64,000 nucleotides of DNA. Origin: Liolophura sinensis (taxonomy: Eukaryota; Mollusca; Polyplacophora; Chitonida; Chitonidae). A program made the position numbers and the translations under genes. The stretch spans positions 7,540,966-7,604,965 of the forward strand of contig NC_088296.1 of the NCBI RefSeq assembly GCF_032854445.1. Reading direction: 5' to 3'. Shown here in pieces: positions 43,288-55,342 of this stretch. The stretch's first letter is position 1. Every line of letters begins with the position of its first letter. A model generated the notes under the pieces. The model searched no databases. It saw nothing but the letters and a program-made list of their open reading frames with translations, and was not told the DNA's origin.

Positions 43288-46183
43288 GTGAGAAAAATAA
43301 AAGTAAAACCGAGTAAGACTAATATTATATAAGAAATTCTTAAGGCAGGTATTGTCTGTTTTTCCTAAATTAACCATTAGATGTCAGGACATAGAGCTTT
43401 ATGTGATATGTTTTTGTATAGAGCGTGATAAACATGACATATCATTCCAGCTGTGTATGTGAGCCAACCGTGTATAACAAGGTGTGCTGGGTTCTTCACG
43501 GTATGTGATCCGGCCTCAAAGTTGGGCGTGTGTTCTACACGATATGTACCATCAGCGGACGGCGAAAACTGTCGTTTAATCGGCAGCGGTTTGCTGGGAG
43601 AAAGATGTGAATCCGGGTGTGCTTTCAACCTTGAGCAAGCCTGTGTAGACGGAGTATGCAGCTGTAAGACGGGCACAAGGCCTATAACCAATGAAGAGAT
43701 TCGTGCCTTGAATAATCCTCCACGTCAGTGTATAAACAGTACATACTCATCTGGTGAGCATAATCTGCTGAATTCTTTCTGATCAACTTGTTGTGATGAA
43801 ATTTATAAACAAATTTTCAAATTAATTACTTTATTAATGAAAAAACTGCCTTGAATCATTGGTATGGGCGTTGCGGAAAGAAACGCATCCGTTTGTTCTC
43901 GATTAGTATGCGTACACATTAAAAGAGTTGAGTCTAATATATTTCATCTTCCTCTATGCTTGAGGGATCGATTTTAGGGCCGTTTTGCCGACTCCACAGT
44001 CTAACGTTCCTTGGGACCACTTGCAATTTACAATGGGGTGTACATATTGGTATATACTCAACAAAAATATAAACGCACGATACGATATTATATTCTTTTC
44101 TCCCGGTGTTAAATAACGTGTTAACTCAAAGTTTACGTCTGTCCATACGTCTGTTTGCTCTATCCATGGAACTGAAAACAGCTATATGCATAAGCGAAAT
44201 ATTCTGGATAACAGCATTCAACACCAGTAAATAAAATCAGTAAAAATAGAACATTTGTCATATATTTTGGATTATTTAACCAGTAAGATAACTATAAACA
44301 TCCGGCAACTAATACCTTTGTTTATCATAGGCCTGGATGCACATTGTCTATACTGCAGCACTTTGACTCGCCCTGCCACAACAAGACACAGAATATGTGC
44401 ACACACCTAATGACTCCTCGTTATTATGCGACTGAAAAATTGCTCAGTACGATGTAGACTCCCAAGCATACACAAATACTCATATATACTTATATTTTAT
44501 ATACAGGCATTGTATCTTATGTATTATAATACAAGGCTTACAGCAACAGAGAATAAAATCAAATCAGTGATGACAGTGACATACTTGACAGATGTTTACA
44601 CGTATTACCTGTGAAACCCTGCAGTTGGTCAATTTACCACAGGTAGGAGGGTTTTACCTTTGTCTTCTCACTTTCCACATATGTGCCTAATAGTAAATAC
44701 ATACATACGCCCGCTAGCACCAAGACTGAAGCAGGGCTATGCAAAAACAGGCAGTGTTAATAGTGAATTGAAAAGCATTATACGTCAGTAGCCTAGAATT
44801 ACTCAAAGAGCTATGTTGTCACATTTAACATAGAACAACAATAAACATAAAAACAGGTTTGCAATAGAATCACAATGAACTATTAAAACGCAATAGGCAA
44901 TGAGGATTCTAACCAGTAAATTACTAGTTTATGGAATAATCCAACGCAATAAAAGATTTATAGGATAAAGAGCAAAGCCAGAGTACCAGAGTACTGACTT
45001 ATGTGTGATGCATAGCAAAAGGTCACACAACGTATTACCGGTGAAAACCCGCCATTTGTCAATTTACATCCGTTATGGTTTTATTGTTAAACTGTTATAG
45101 ACCTTTCCAGACGGAATATCACAAGGACTAAACGGTTTCAACAAGGGCTACTGTGTACAAAATGTAGCTTAAGTGAGAAAAATCATGTCTATAATAACCA
45201 CATGTTGTTTTTTACCAAGCGTATTAAAATGTATACATTTTCATTTTGGTGTGAAACATTTCGTGATATATTCATTTATTTAATTGGTGTTTGACGCTGT
45301 ATGTTTTTTGTCATGTAAGTGACTTTGCTGACTTCTGCATAGCCTGGGGGTTTTAAGAGTTAAAAAAAACCCCAAAAACAAATGCATCAACATTAGTAGA
45401 AGACAAAGAAAAATGTTACAGGGCACGCTTAACATAGCGAATGAAAGCTGCGCGCACTTAACTTCCATGGCGACCACTTATGTAGGTATTACGTCGCCAT
45501 GTTAGTTGCGTGAACACAGCGCTACGTGCAACACCAGTGCCTTTCTTTAACTTTAGTGATACGATCTTAATACCTTAGTAAGTATGACATTTTTGTGTGC
45601 ATTGTGTTAAATATGACAGTCGACTAACAAAAACAGTGACCAATACACCTAAATAAAGCTTAGTCCAATGCATCTTAAGGGTAACATACCTTATGCTGCA
45701 GAGTAGACTGACGTACATACATATTGTTTTATATTCAAACCTGTGACATTTCTGTATGTTATAAACTATATAAAAGCCGGCCTATATAAAAACCCTCTTG
45801 AGGCTTAAGCAATGATATATAGCATAAAAGGAGGAAATATAAGACAATCAACGAGCAGTCTCATACTTTTTTGTCAGGAGGACAGGGAAACGGTTAAGAG
45901 GAAACATGAGCATCTATGTACATTTATAATATTTTTCATACAGATTCTTCCACTTCATTTACACCGACACCTCAGATCAACAATGCGGAACCACCATCTC
46001 AGGTCAACCACATAGAACCATCATATCAGGCCAACCACACAGAACCACCATCTCAGTCCAACCACACAGAAACACCATCTCAGTCCAACCACACAGAAAC
46101 ACTATCTCAAGCCAACCACACAGAACCACCATCTCAGTCCAACCACACAGAAACACCAGATGGCAATGAAGCTAACATGAGAG
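43117..46183 (+). CDS. Gene C (partial): secreted or membrane Cys-rich protein with EGF-like module and NHT-repeat stalk
   Basis: Three exons supported at 43117-43287, 43451-43753 and 45944-46183, all phase 1-1 and joining in frame (238 codons). Order: six-Cys EGF-like module, a 101-codon Cys-rich exon, a Ser/Thr/Pro/Asn stalk. By analogy with A and B a signal-peptide exon should lie upstream and transmembrane and tail exons downstream. I could not identify them, so the gene may be decayed at its ends, or those exons are too diverged to see. Its flanks are paralogous to those of locus D. Confidence 0.65.
43451..43753 (+). CDS. Gene C exon: long Cys-rich (double EGF-like) module
   Basis: Acceptor ATCATTCCAG, donor TCTG|GTGAGC; 101 codons, phase 1-1. 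Cysteines fall in two clusters: PCITRCAGFFTVCDP with GVCSTR and ENCRL, then ERCESGCAF, QACVDGVCSCKTG and a final RQCINST. The second cluster ends like an EGF module (CSCKTGT). The first half matches no family I can name. No counterpart was found in A, B or D. Confidence 0.7.
43754..45943. other. intron of gene C, one SINE fragment
   Basis: A family 2 3' part (plus) at about 44370-44480 (CGCCCTGCCACAACAAGACA, TTATGCGACTGAAAAATTGC, AGTACGATGTAGACTCCC) and a short family 1-like 3' end (minus) near 45280-45300. No further exon is supported. Confidence 0.55.
45944..46183 (+). CDS. Gene C exon: stalk of 9-residue NHT repeats
   Basis: Acceptor TTTTTCATACAG, donor AGAG|GTAAAT; 80 codons, phase 1-1. 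After DSSTSFTPTPQ come seven or so 27-bp repeats encoding (P/L)SQ(S/A)NHTE(T/P), each with the N-glycosylation sequon NHT, ending PDGNEANMR. No cysteines. It plays the same role as the 13-residue stalk of gene A but with a different repeat. Confidence 0.7.
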
Positions 46184-49100
46184 GTAAATCTGTCTGTTTG
46201 CCAAGATCGTATAGCAGCGTAAGAAACAAATCTGTGCATGACATATAGACCAATCAGAGGGTAGACGTATTACAGGTGCTGCTGACATCACAACGGGTAA
46301 AAATAGCTTCGTACCTTTACGATTCTGTCTATATTGGAGGGTTGGAGGGGGTGGTGTCAGTTGGGATTTAGAACACACGAGGGTAAGGTGTTGCGTCAGA
46401 AATTTATGTATACCGGCTAGAGTCAATGCAATGGTAAAAAGTTGGAAAATACATCACTCCTGCAAACGTATCTTTATATAAGTCTGTCCGTTGGCAAATA
46501 GTGCATGCCCAGGCGCCAAAACTACAGCCTGTTGTGGATTTTTAAACAGTTGTCTTTCCTTTTATTATAGAATTACAATATTAAAACATAAGCCGACAAT
46601 GAAAGCAAAGGACTTACTCCATCATTTCATTTAATAATATATTCTTCTTTTAGATATTCTAAAGATAACCAACAGTTTTAACATCATGTAAATATGCATA
46701 TGTAAATCAGGTTGCTACACACAACCCCCATGACATCACTGGCATTTATAGGCAACGTAGAAAAGCTCTGTATGCAAGTATGTGTTTTGTCGTGTGAATT
46801 CAAGGATTGCTCTCCTATTTAAGATAGCCAGTGACATTATGACATCATGCTCATTATGGTGTACAAGACGCGACGTAATGTCACCTGAAAGCGTACTATG
46901 TATTCGCTCGATTTATTCCCATGAATACCTGTGGCTTATGAGTCCCAGGTTTTGCTAACTGTTCACTCACCGGACATCATTGCGCATTCTGTATTCTTTA
47001 GTAAATGACAGAGCATTGTGTTTACACATACCTACCATACCTCTGTGAGAACAGAAGACCAATATTTCGAATAACAGCATGATTATTCAAACAAGAGGCG
47101 TGTTGGGTGAAGACAGATGACAGTCTAAGGGAAAGAAATTATTGTAGTCGTTCATGTGGTAATATAATGCTTGACTATATCGTATAAATTGTCTTAATCC
47201 CATCAAATGGGCATTTTCTCTTAACGTTATTTCGAAAGACTTCAGTTATATGTCTCTTGACATGTGAAAGATCTTCTCTCATTCAAGATATTTTTCCCAG
47301 AAGTTTTACAAATGGATCGGTTCATATACCTGACACATGTATCCTCATGTTCTCAAAATATACATTCTCAAATTTTAACTGCTGCTCGTGATTTTCGTCG
47401 GTTTTCTATTGCCTCTTCATTTTCGTCCTCTCTAGGTTTTTGATTCTCATATATACATTTTGGAATCTGTGCTTGTTCTTTACATTAACGTAGTGCTGCC
47501 CCCATTTATCTTAAATGTTGTTTTCTGGTGCACATGCCTTAATACCATATGAACCCATGTATTTATACGTTTGCTTGTATTTTGTGCGTTTGAAATGTAT
47601 TTTTTCTTGCATTCTATTTTTCTTTAATTCTGTTTGTCTCACCGACAAATAAATACGCGTATATTTTGAATTGAAAACATACACCTGTTATTCTTGGCAA
47701 AATAACAAGAAACACTTTCTGTATCCTGTGAAAATAAATGTTTTTTACAGATAAAAAAAAACAGATTTTGTGTTATAATTTTAACGATGTTTGTAAGCGC
47801 CCACTTTTTGGTGACAACGCCCGCTTTGATTATCAATGCCAAAGACCCGACCTTAATTCAAAGCACGCTAACGCCATGGAATTTCCCTTAAAGAGATGAA
47901 CGAAGCCAAAGTGCAATTTTGATTTTGCCCAGACTCTTCCTGATCGGTGTAAAGATCCGTGGAATCGGCAGGCCGTCTTCTCTCGTGCCCTTTGGACAGG
48001 AATTCCAATGAGGCAGAACTGAAAGTAAGTTACCACAGAGCCCGACGTGTCGTCAGGAAAACAATATCACCATAACCATAACTCCTTAAAAATTAATATA
48101 TCATAACTTTGTAATGTCTAAAGCGTCCAATTAACTTGTCAATACCTGATGTCAGGAGTTAGTATCGTTTATCAAGAATGAATGTAGCAACATTTGCATT
48201 CAGTGTTATTATAAACTCTCGGGTTGTTCAGAACGGTGAGAACCCCTTGTGTGTCTGATAAAGTTGAAAAGCTAAATCACAATGACAAATTACTGTCATC
48301 CATGCAAAGCAAAGTCTGGATCTATTGACAATTTACTATATAACAATTTACAGTTTACAACAAGTGTTCGAACTGACTTCAACCTTCCTCCAAACATTTT
48401 CATACTCGGGAGACGCATGATCTTTGCACATTTCGAAGCATAGAGTTATTCCCTCTTATGGTTTGAATTTCTGGTTGAGTACTCAGCATTAAAAATATCT
48501 GCGACTGAACGCGAGCTGGCGGCGTCCTTCGCATACAAAACCACAAGTTCTACTCTTTCTGAAATTGTTGGCTTCTCTGCCATGAGTTACAATCTGAAAG
48601 ATTATAAATAAAATTAATAAAACTATACATGATACGTAAATAATAAAAATTATGTTAAAAATAAATAAAAACAATTTCTATAGTAAATTGGCTATGGGTC
48701 CAGACTTTTGCTGCATCCTGTATGTGAAGCACCATTTCACGCATGGGTGTTGTGTTCTTGTGGCCAGTGTCGTGATATACCGAAGTGCCAGGGCAGCCTC
48801 GTGAAAGGGCTTGGTACTGTCAGCTGGAGAATCCAAAAGAAGGTGCAAATTTAAAGAAAAAATCCAGCACAGTTCTGTATATTTCCAACAGAGTGCTACA
48901 ATATTTGACCGAAACGCCTATAAAATTGTATAACCATGCTGTGTAATGACCCGCCAAAAGTGCACTCTCCAGCAAAATGCTAATAAATGTTTGTAGTTCA
49001 AACGAGAAACTGTGCATTTAACTTATTATATGATGATCAACGTTAACCAGAAAACTATTTCCTGCGTGATGTTTAACTTATTTTAGTCAACGTTTGTCTT

Positions 49101-49420
49101 CATAAATAGAACATCGGCTTTAATCTGTGACCAGTTTTTTTACATCGTGGCAGGTTTAAAATCCGCATTTCTGCCTAACTTTATTTCATGGAATCTTACA
49201 TATTACATTGAGCTAATGAAGTCACTGTGTAGAACAGGTAACGTTTTGAGAAAGAATTTGAATCCTATTGGTTCTTTTTTCTTTATCTGGAAACATACTT
49301 CTGTGTAAGTAAATATGTAGGCCAACTTGTATTAAAAAAGTGTTTTAAAAAGTAGATTAAATCATGGATTAGAATCTATAATTGTTAAGATATGGTAATA
49401 TGTAACACGTGACAATTTTA
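46184..49420. other. downstream of gene C stalk; no transmembrane or tail exon identified
   Basis: AT-rich DNA. Candidates examined and not accepted: a 21-base phase-1 micro-exon at about 46277-46297, and a good acceptor TTTTATTATAG at about 46568 that is followed by a stop after three codons in the required frame. Open frames at 47639-48036 and 48489-49017 (minus) have no features. Confidence 0.4.
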
Positions 49421-49424
49421 CTTA

Positions 49425-49540
49425 TTTATTTATATACTTGATTGGTGTTCTACGCCGTACTCAATAATATTTCAGTTTTACCACGGCGGCGAGCATTATG
49501 GTGGGAGGAAACCAGGCAGAGTGCGGGTGAAACCCCGTGA
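49425..49540 (-). mobile_element. SINE family 1 fragment, minus
   Basis: CTTGATTGGTGTTCTACGCC, GGCGGCGAGCATTATGGTGG and AACCAGGCAGAGTGCGGG; truncated. Confidence 0.7.
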
Positions 49541-50184
49541 CAAGCAAATGGAAATCATAATTGAATTCTGCTTGAGTGCACATGTTTTAATGCAAATGAT
49601 TGTGTATAGGGAAGTTTTGAGGCTGAAAGTTACATTTGTTATATATATTTTTTATTTAATTGGTATTTAACGGCCTGTTCAAAAACTCATTTTCCCAACT
49701 TTGCATATAATATAGCGTCTAATATAGTCAGATATTTCAATGTGACTAAGGTAGGCTACCATTCTTCTATTCTATGTTCTATACATCGCTAACACGGGCA
49801 TAGCATTACTTCAGTGCATTCTTACACCTTTATAATCACGTTTGCCACACACAACCGGAAAAGAGGAGTAAAAAAGGAAAAGAAATGGTTTTTACGAAGG
49901 TGTCACGAGCTGTCTGTCACAGTTATAGTGTGTTCCGGTTCTTGAGGTGCACAGTTTCTTGCACTGGGGGCGAATTCCCTGTGTTATCATTCCAAGTCCT
50001 TTGGTAAGTTACCAACAGCTTATTCTACGTATGACGTAATGACGTTTACGCCATATTGGTGGAGCACATGTGATCGGGCGTGAGACTGCATAAAGTGTGA
50101 CATGACCGCTGCTACTTTCTTACTGGTACTAAACCACCCAAAGAATATCCCCTTACTTTCAGGTTTAGTTCTTGGGTTTGATTT
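49541..50184. other. intergenic DNA, nothing identified
   Basis: A short ATTTGATTGGT-like word near 49650 may be a SINE end. No other feature. Confidence 0.35.
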
Positions 50185-50360
50185 ATTTTTTATTTATTTT
50201 ACTTGATTGGTGTTTTACGGTGTATTCAAGAATATTTCGCTTATGGGACGGCAACCAGCATTATGGTGGGAAGAAACCTGGCAGAGGAAATTCAACGCCA
50301 TCCGCAGGTCGCTGGCCCACCTTCCCACATACGACCGGAGAAGCCAGCATGACAGTTTCA
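50185..50360 (-). mobile_element. SINE family 1 fragment, minus
   Basis: TTGATTGGTGTTTTACGGTG, CAACCAGCATTATGGTGGG, CGCCATCCGCAGGTCGCTGG and ACGACCGGAGAAGCCAGCAT; head missing. Confidence 0.75.
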
Positions 50361-50639
50361 GAGTTTGCTGGGTGGAGCATACAGTGTACAGACGGCTTTA
50401 TTCGTCATCAGCATGCCTTCTATCGAGATGTAGTAATGTTTAGTGTGTTCCACAATAATCAAAACTCATCTGATAAAAAGTCGACCCACAGCACTCAGTA
50501 GCCTGCGTTATGTAGAGTGGAACGAGCGGAGCTGTTGTTTAGCGTCGTTCGCTGTATACATGTATAATAGCGGAGCTGTCGGATGCGTCCTGGCAGAAGC
50601 TTCAGGGCAGGTCTAAAGTGAAAACTGATATTGAACATG

Positions 50640-51080
50640 GCGTGCAAAGCGCTTCAAATATAGGGTTTGTACGAAATGAATTACAGTAACTCTATATTAA
50701 ATTCACCCAAACGGTGTACACTGCTTCGTTATTACAGCTTTAAAAAACTGAATTATAGTGACTATATAACAAACTCACCCAAACTGTGTACATTAGGTGC
50801 AGAGTGTTTCGTTATTACAGCTTGCAGAACATGAATTACAATAGCTCTGTAACAAACTCACCCTAACCGTGTACATCGCGAGCAGAGTGCTCCAGTATTA
50901 CACCTTGCGGAAACTGAATTACGGAAACTCTCTAACAAACTCACATTACATTACTCAATTTAAAGTAATTTTCAATTTAGAGAAACGTAACTAAAGTAAA
51001 CGCGAGACAAACGTACAGAGATAGTGTAAAAGGCGCACGTGGCTTCAATAATGTAACTTACATAACTGAATTACAGTGTA
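50640..51080. repeat. degraded 3' flank satellite of gene C
   Basis: Four to five diverged units of the family at 31245-33480 (AACAAACTCACCCAAACTGT, GTGTACAT, GCAGAGTGTTTCGTTATTAC, CTGAATTA). Confidence 0.7.
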
Positions 51081-51149
51081 AATCAAGCAAACAGGTAAAC
51101 TGGACAGAACGCCGCACGTTTGATAGCAGAACTAACGACCCAAAAAACA

Positions 51150-52760
51150 CAGGATGTCACCAAATTGAAAGTGACAAATATACACTGAGATAAACTTGAA
51201 GGTGGCACAACAGTTACAGTGAGACAAATATATTCTGAGACATGAACCTGATAGTGAGACAAATACGCACTGAGGCAAAATACACAGCGACACAATAGTA
51301 CCTTATGACAAAACTCACGACATCTCTATCGATCAGTTTATGCATTGCAAAAAATTTACATTTCTTCACATTACATTAATAGATCATATTTTTAAGTGGT
51401 TTGGTGCTTCAACAATGCAAGTTGTGATTATGTGATATACTCCACCTGACGCATGTAAAAAGCACGAGCTGTATATGTCTTGATTCATACAACTAGTGAA
51501 CCGTAACAAAAAACAGCGATAATGTATATGTGCGTGTACATGTGTGCATCTTGGTTTATAAAAAAATGAAACTTACACAAGCTCCGCGATAATGTACATG
51601 TACACGATCTGTACATATTTTGGTCTATACATTGATGAAACTTACACAAGCTCGGTGATATTGTACATGTACGTGTACATGGCCTGCACATGTCATGGTT
51701 CATAAATTGATGAAACTTGCACACACTCGGTGATGGTATAGATTGGTGGTAAAGAGTCAAGCCTTCCCAATAATCCTGTTCATGACAAGCTGGGTTTTGG
51801 CAAAATGTCATAGATCAGCCTGAAGCTAACATCTTTGTATGATCCATTTTATAGCAGTAGGCCTATAAATACTTTTACTTCGAAATGATCTTAACTTTCA
51901 TTAATATCTCCTTAAGCATTTATCAGTGGTATGAAATAGCAAAATAACTGATCATATAGTGAGGATAGTATAAAGGTTTATCGCATCTTTAATAAACTGG
52001 CAACAGTCTAGTTTTTACCAACTGTGTTCAAGAATAATTATTTAGTTAAAAGAAACAACGGATTTTAAAGTCTGTATGTTAACGTGGATGTCAGTACTAC
52101 AGTATTTAACACAATTTATTTAGACCGAATGACAATATAAAATTAAATAGCTTTATAAAGGCAAAACTCTTAATGAGATGAAGATGAAACAGCATTTCAT
52201 TTTTTATCACGAATGACTTTGTTGGTGTTCGGGGAAAATATTAAATCTGGAATTTTGAGTAATGCGACTGTCCCATCTTGGAAATGTCACTGGTTCACTT
52301 TTGCTTGGTTGCAGTAGGTCTCTTGACCAAAGTTAACACTGCAAGTAGTTTGACACACCTACATGCTATTTTAAATCATTCAATAAAATGTCTCAGCATA
52401 CAGCTTTAGCCTCATTATGTTCCTAAAGAAATCCAAGTTGTCTGCGGATACTGTGGTTGTTTAGAGAAACTCCTCTAGTCTAATAATTCATTTGTCGAAA
52501 TGTTCTACATGTATTTCAATTCGAATTGCGGAATTCGAATTATCAACCAATCACTCCTGAAGAAATGACGGAATGGTCGCAAAAACATATCGTACACTGT
52601 TTCGTAATGCTTTCGCAATTCGTTCGTTACTGTGGTAAGCCTGTCGTGAAATTTACGTTAGTTTACATCTTGCTACACGATGCAATACGATTCTTTGGTT
52701 GCAACGGTCCGGCACAACATTGGTCTAAGTGTAATTTAGGCTATGGCATGTGATACACTG
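51150..52760. repeat. 3' flank of gene C, paralogous to 59450-61285
   Basis: Includes GAGACAAATATACACTGAG repeats (about 51160-51300), three units of about 75 bases with TTGATGAAACTTACACAAGC and TCGGTGATATTGTACATG (51490-51740), and a block AAATTAAATAGC to CACGATGCAATACGA that continues colinearly with D. The plus frame at 52526-52753 (with EEMxE and FVMLSQFVR) is conserved in D, but so is the DNA around it, so no gene is called. Confidence 0.7.
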
Positions 52761-52794
52761 CGTCTACAGAGTATCCATCTTGAGGGAGTGTACT

Positions 52795-53058
52795 TTATAG
52801 AGTTCTATCGCTAACGTGTAGAAATTTCAAAGAGATCGTGGATAAAACACCAGGGACATAAGCATGGGGGTTGTTCTCAACCGCTAAAGGGCAAGATGAG
52901 GGCTCAGTACTGTCACTGGTCATAGAATTCCTACATTCCCCCCATCTCTTCCTGTTCGGAGTGGTGGTCGAAGTTGCTCGTTCATGTATAGGGATTTGAG
53001 CAGTATTACGTGTTGACACTTGTTCTTCACTACCATGGCGTGAACGTCTGTCTGTCAT
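52795..53058 (-). CDS. unidentified open frame, 87 codons, low support
   Basis: Minus-strand frame starting MTDRRSRHGSEEQVSTRNTA, Ser/Thr/Arg-rich, with NRKRWGECRN and ending LKFLHVSDRTL. Its composition is less repeat-like than other frames here and it could be a remnant of a mobile-element protein. No paralog, splice site or domain was recognised. Confidence 0.2.
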   Translation of the reverse strand: MTDRRSRHGSEEQVSTRNTAQIPIHERATSTTTPNRKRWGECRNSMTSDSTEPSSCPLAVENNPHAYVPGVLSTISLKFLHVSDRTL

Positions 53059-53059
53059 A

Positions 53060-53520
53060 TATGGACAAGTTTTTTTCAGATTTGATCCCGGATCTTCCGA
53101 CTTCGAGATTACGCACTTGTTACATTATTAGGACGCTTTTTAGCGATACGCTATTGTCATTGTGTTTTGCTAGTAATGTTATTAGTTGTATAATGGCGAA
53201 ACCTGAAACTTGTCGGCGAATTTGTGTGAGTGACTTGGTGGGTTTTATCGTTAACAAAGGATCAAATAACATGGTATGTAAGCATTACACCAATAAACTC
53301 TCCGCATAGAGGGGGAAACCGTCCTTTACCTTGTCAAAAACATGGACATTGTAAGTTACATGACGCAACAACTAATATCTTTACTTACATATAGCATTAA
53401 CATAAAAAAGGAATAATATACGTTATGTAATGTGAAAATGATAAAATAATGAAAAAGTTATACGCTACTACAGTAGAATAATGTGCCTCTACGACAGAGT
53501 ACATTCCAGCCCTACCCTGA
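53060..53520. other. intergenic DNA, nothing identified
   Basis: Shares the short word AATAAACTCTCCGCATA with 37405 and 41288. A 99-aa plus frame at 53010-53309 has no features. Confidence 0.35.
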
Positions 53521-53604
53521 CAGCAGAAATTCTGTTAAATGTGACACATTTTTGGTGAAGTTGACGTTGTTGGTATTTAAGGTGTATACCGTGTTAGAGA
53601 TGGA

Positions 53605-53830
53605 CCAAGGCAATCAACAGCAACCACAACAAAGGCTCCAAATAAATTTAAAAAAAACAACAAAACAAACAAGCTCCAGCATCTCCTGTATCAGTTCCAA
53701 CACCATTACCCACTATAAACACTGCTGGTGCGTTCATTGGTGTTTGTCAATTTGCAGTTGTGATAGTCAATATCTTAACCACGCCTCCTGCCTGCGTACC
53801 CTCACCCACTCCAAACATAATCACCGAAGT
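53605..53830 (+). pseudogene. possible decayed stalk exon
   Basis: After GAGATGGACCAAGGCAATC the frame reads DGPRQSTATTTKAP, similar in start to DGQTV of the other stalk exons, then runs into an A-rich stretch. Another frame continues APASPVSVPTPLPTINTAG with a hydrophobic FIGVCQFAVVIVNIL. Two frames and no clear splice sites make this a tentative relic of another paralog. Confidence 0.25.
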
Positions 53831-53839
53831 TTCTGAGCT

Positions 53840-54530
53840 TTGTGTGAAACGAGGTTGCGCGTGATTCTATACAAAGACGATTCAGGTCATGCATGATTTC
53901 AGCGAAGACACTATCACAACAGAACCATCAAATCTTTTAAAGCCCTATGTACACATAAACATGTATGAACATTGCGTTAAAATCCAGCTGTATACGTACA
54001 CTCAGCTACCAGTCTATATGTCATAATTCACTTTTCAGCGTGAAGTTTGCCAGTTTCAGTCGTCTCACGAAGACATGTCGCTGTGTTACCCTGTCCCTTC
54101 TGGTTCTGCTAGGCGAGTGCTGTGATAATGAGGTTATGGATGTATTTATTTTACATATAATCTAAATGTAGATCAGTCAGTAAACCACTTAGATGAAGAT
54201 GAACCATAAATCGATGGTGTGCAATCTAGGACTCGTACTTCCTGACTCGTACTTATCTTAGCACTTTGCAAGTGCCTAAACAACTGTATTGTGGTTAGTA
54301 TACATCGTTTCGCCGTAAGAAATCAGTGTACAAATTAAAGACTTCTTTTAGCGAATTGTTTGAATTGTAATTGTGTTTACATTTTTAACTTAAGTGTTAA
54401 AATCTTTAGATAAATGTGGGTCATTTTCATCACGCATACTTAGCGTTAAGTAGCAATTAGCTAAGGGCACTTCAAATCTCTTCAATATTCATCATGATAG
54501 GTAAGTGCGTAGTTAGCACTTTTATGAAAT
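53840..54530. other. intergenic DNA, nothing identified
   Basis: No supported gene, RNA or repeat. Confidence 0.4.
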
Positions 54531-54533
54531 CGC

Positions 54534-54775
54534 GGCTCTCCGTAGCTATGTTGGTTAGCGCCCTAGCGCAGCATAATGACCCAGGAGCCTCTCGCCAATG
54601 TGGTCGCTATGAGTTCAAGTCCAGCCCATGCTGGCTTCCTCCCCGGCCCTGAGTGGGAAGGTCTTGCGGCAACCAGCGGATGGTCGTGGGTTTCCTCCCA
54701 CCATAATGCTGGCCGCCGCCTTATCCGTGAAATATTCTTGTGTACGGCGTAATACACCGATCAAATAAATAATTA
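54534..54775 (+). mobile_element. SINE family 1, near full-length
   Basis: Head CGGCTCTCCGTAGCTATGTT, AGCGCAGCATAATGACCC, box B GAGTTCAAGTCCAG, middle and GTGTACGGCGTAATACACC with tail. Confidence 0.8.
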
Positions 54776-54925
54776 AATTCATGAAAGCGACCCCGGGTAC
54801 TTAGTGGTTTTCTCCTACCAAAATGCTGGCCGCCGCCGTATCAGTGAAATATTCTTGTGTACGGCGTAATACACCGACCAAATAAATAAATAAATTCATG
54901 AAAGCGACCCCGGGTACTTAGTGGT
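54776..54925 (+). repeat. tandem duplication of the SINE 3' end and its flank
   Basis: ATTCATGAAAGCGACCCCGG plus GTACTTAGTGGT occurs at about 54776 and again at about 54893. The SINE 3' end between them (54797-54892) is a second copy, so about 117 bases were duplicated after insertion. Confidence 0.85.
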
Positions 54926-55044
54926 ATATTCAGTAAGGATGTTCAATGGTCTTTACAATGATGATGACCAACATGAGTATTTGTTCATCGTCTAGTATGT
55001 TTGTCATTTAGTCAGGTAGCAAATCCACCGCTTCAGTAGTCTTT

Positions 55045-55325
55045 TTGTTAAAGCGTCCACCTAGAGGTTGAGAGACCTGCGATCACACCCGGGTCTCATC
55101 AAACGCTCCAAAATTGGCGCATATATTTGTTAATGCCTCGCTTGGCGCTCAGCTTTGAGAATCCAGAACAAGGAAACAGGACTGATAGGCCTGGTGTCAG
55201 TATAATGTGAATGAGTGGTGTCTCTTGTCTGGTGTCTCGGGCAGCACTTTGTCGGCTTATGTACACACTCATACTGACTTCTCGTCGTCATATCACTGAA
55301 AATTGTTGAGTACGACGTAAAATCA
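55045..55325 (+). mobile_element. SINE family 2 copy
   Basis: AAGCGTCCACCTAGAGG and GATCACACCCGGGTCTC (head), GCCTCGCTTGGCGCTCAGC, GGTGTCAGTATAATGTGAA, TCTCGTCGTCATATCACTGA and GTACGACGTAAAATCAC. Confidence 0.75.
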
Positions 55326-55342
55326 CAGACAGACAGACAGAC

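Noticed and set aside
46277-46297. 21-base candidate micro-exon (phase 1-1) after gene C stalk
   Set aside because: Flanked by AG and GT in the right phase, but too short and without any paralog; chance is likely.
46568-46600. Candidate transmembrane exon of gene C after a good acceptor
   Set aside because: The required frame meets TAA after three codons and no hydrophobic stretch follows.
52526-52753. Conserved frame with FVMLSQFVR, also in D at 61150
   Set aside because: The surrounding non-coding flank is conserved to a similar degree, so conservation reflects segmental duplication. No acceptor with a pyrimidine tract.
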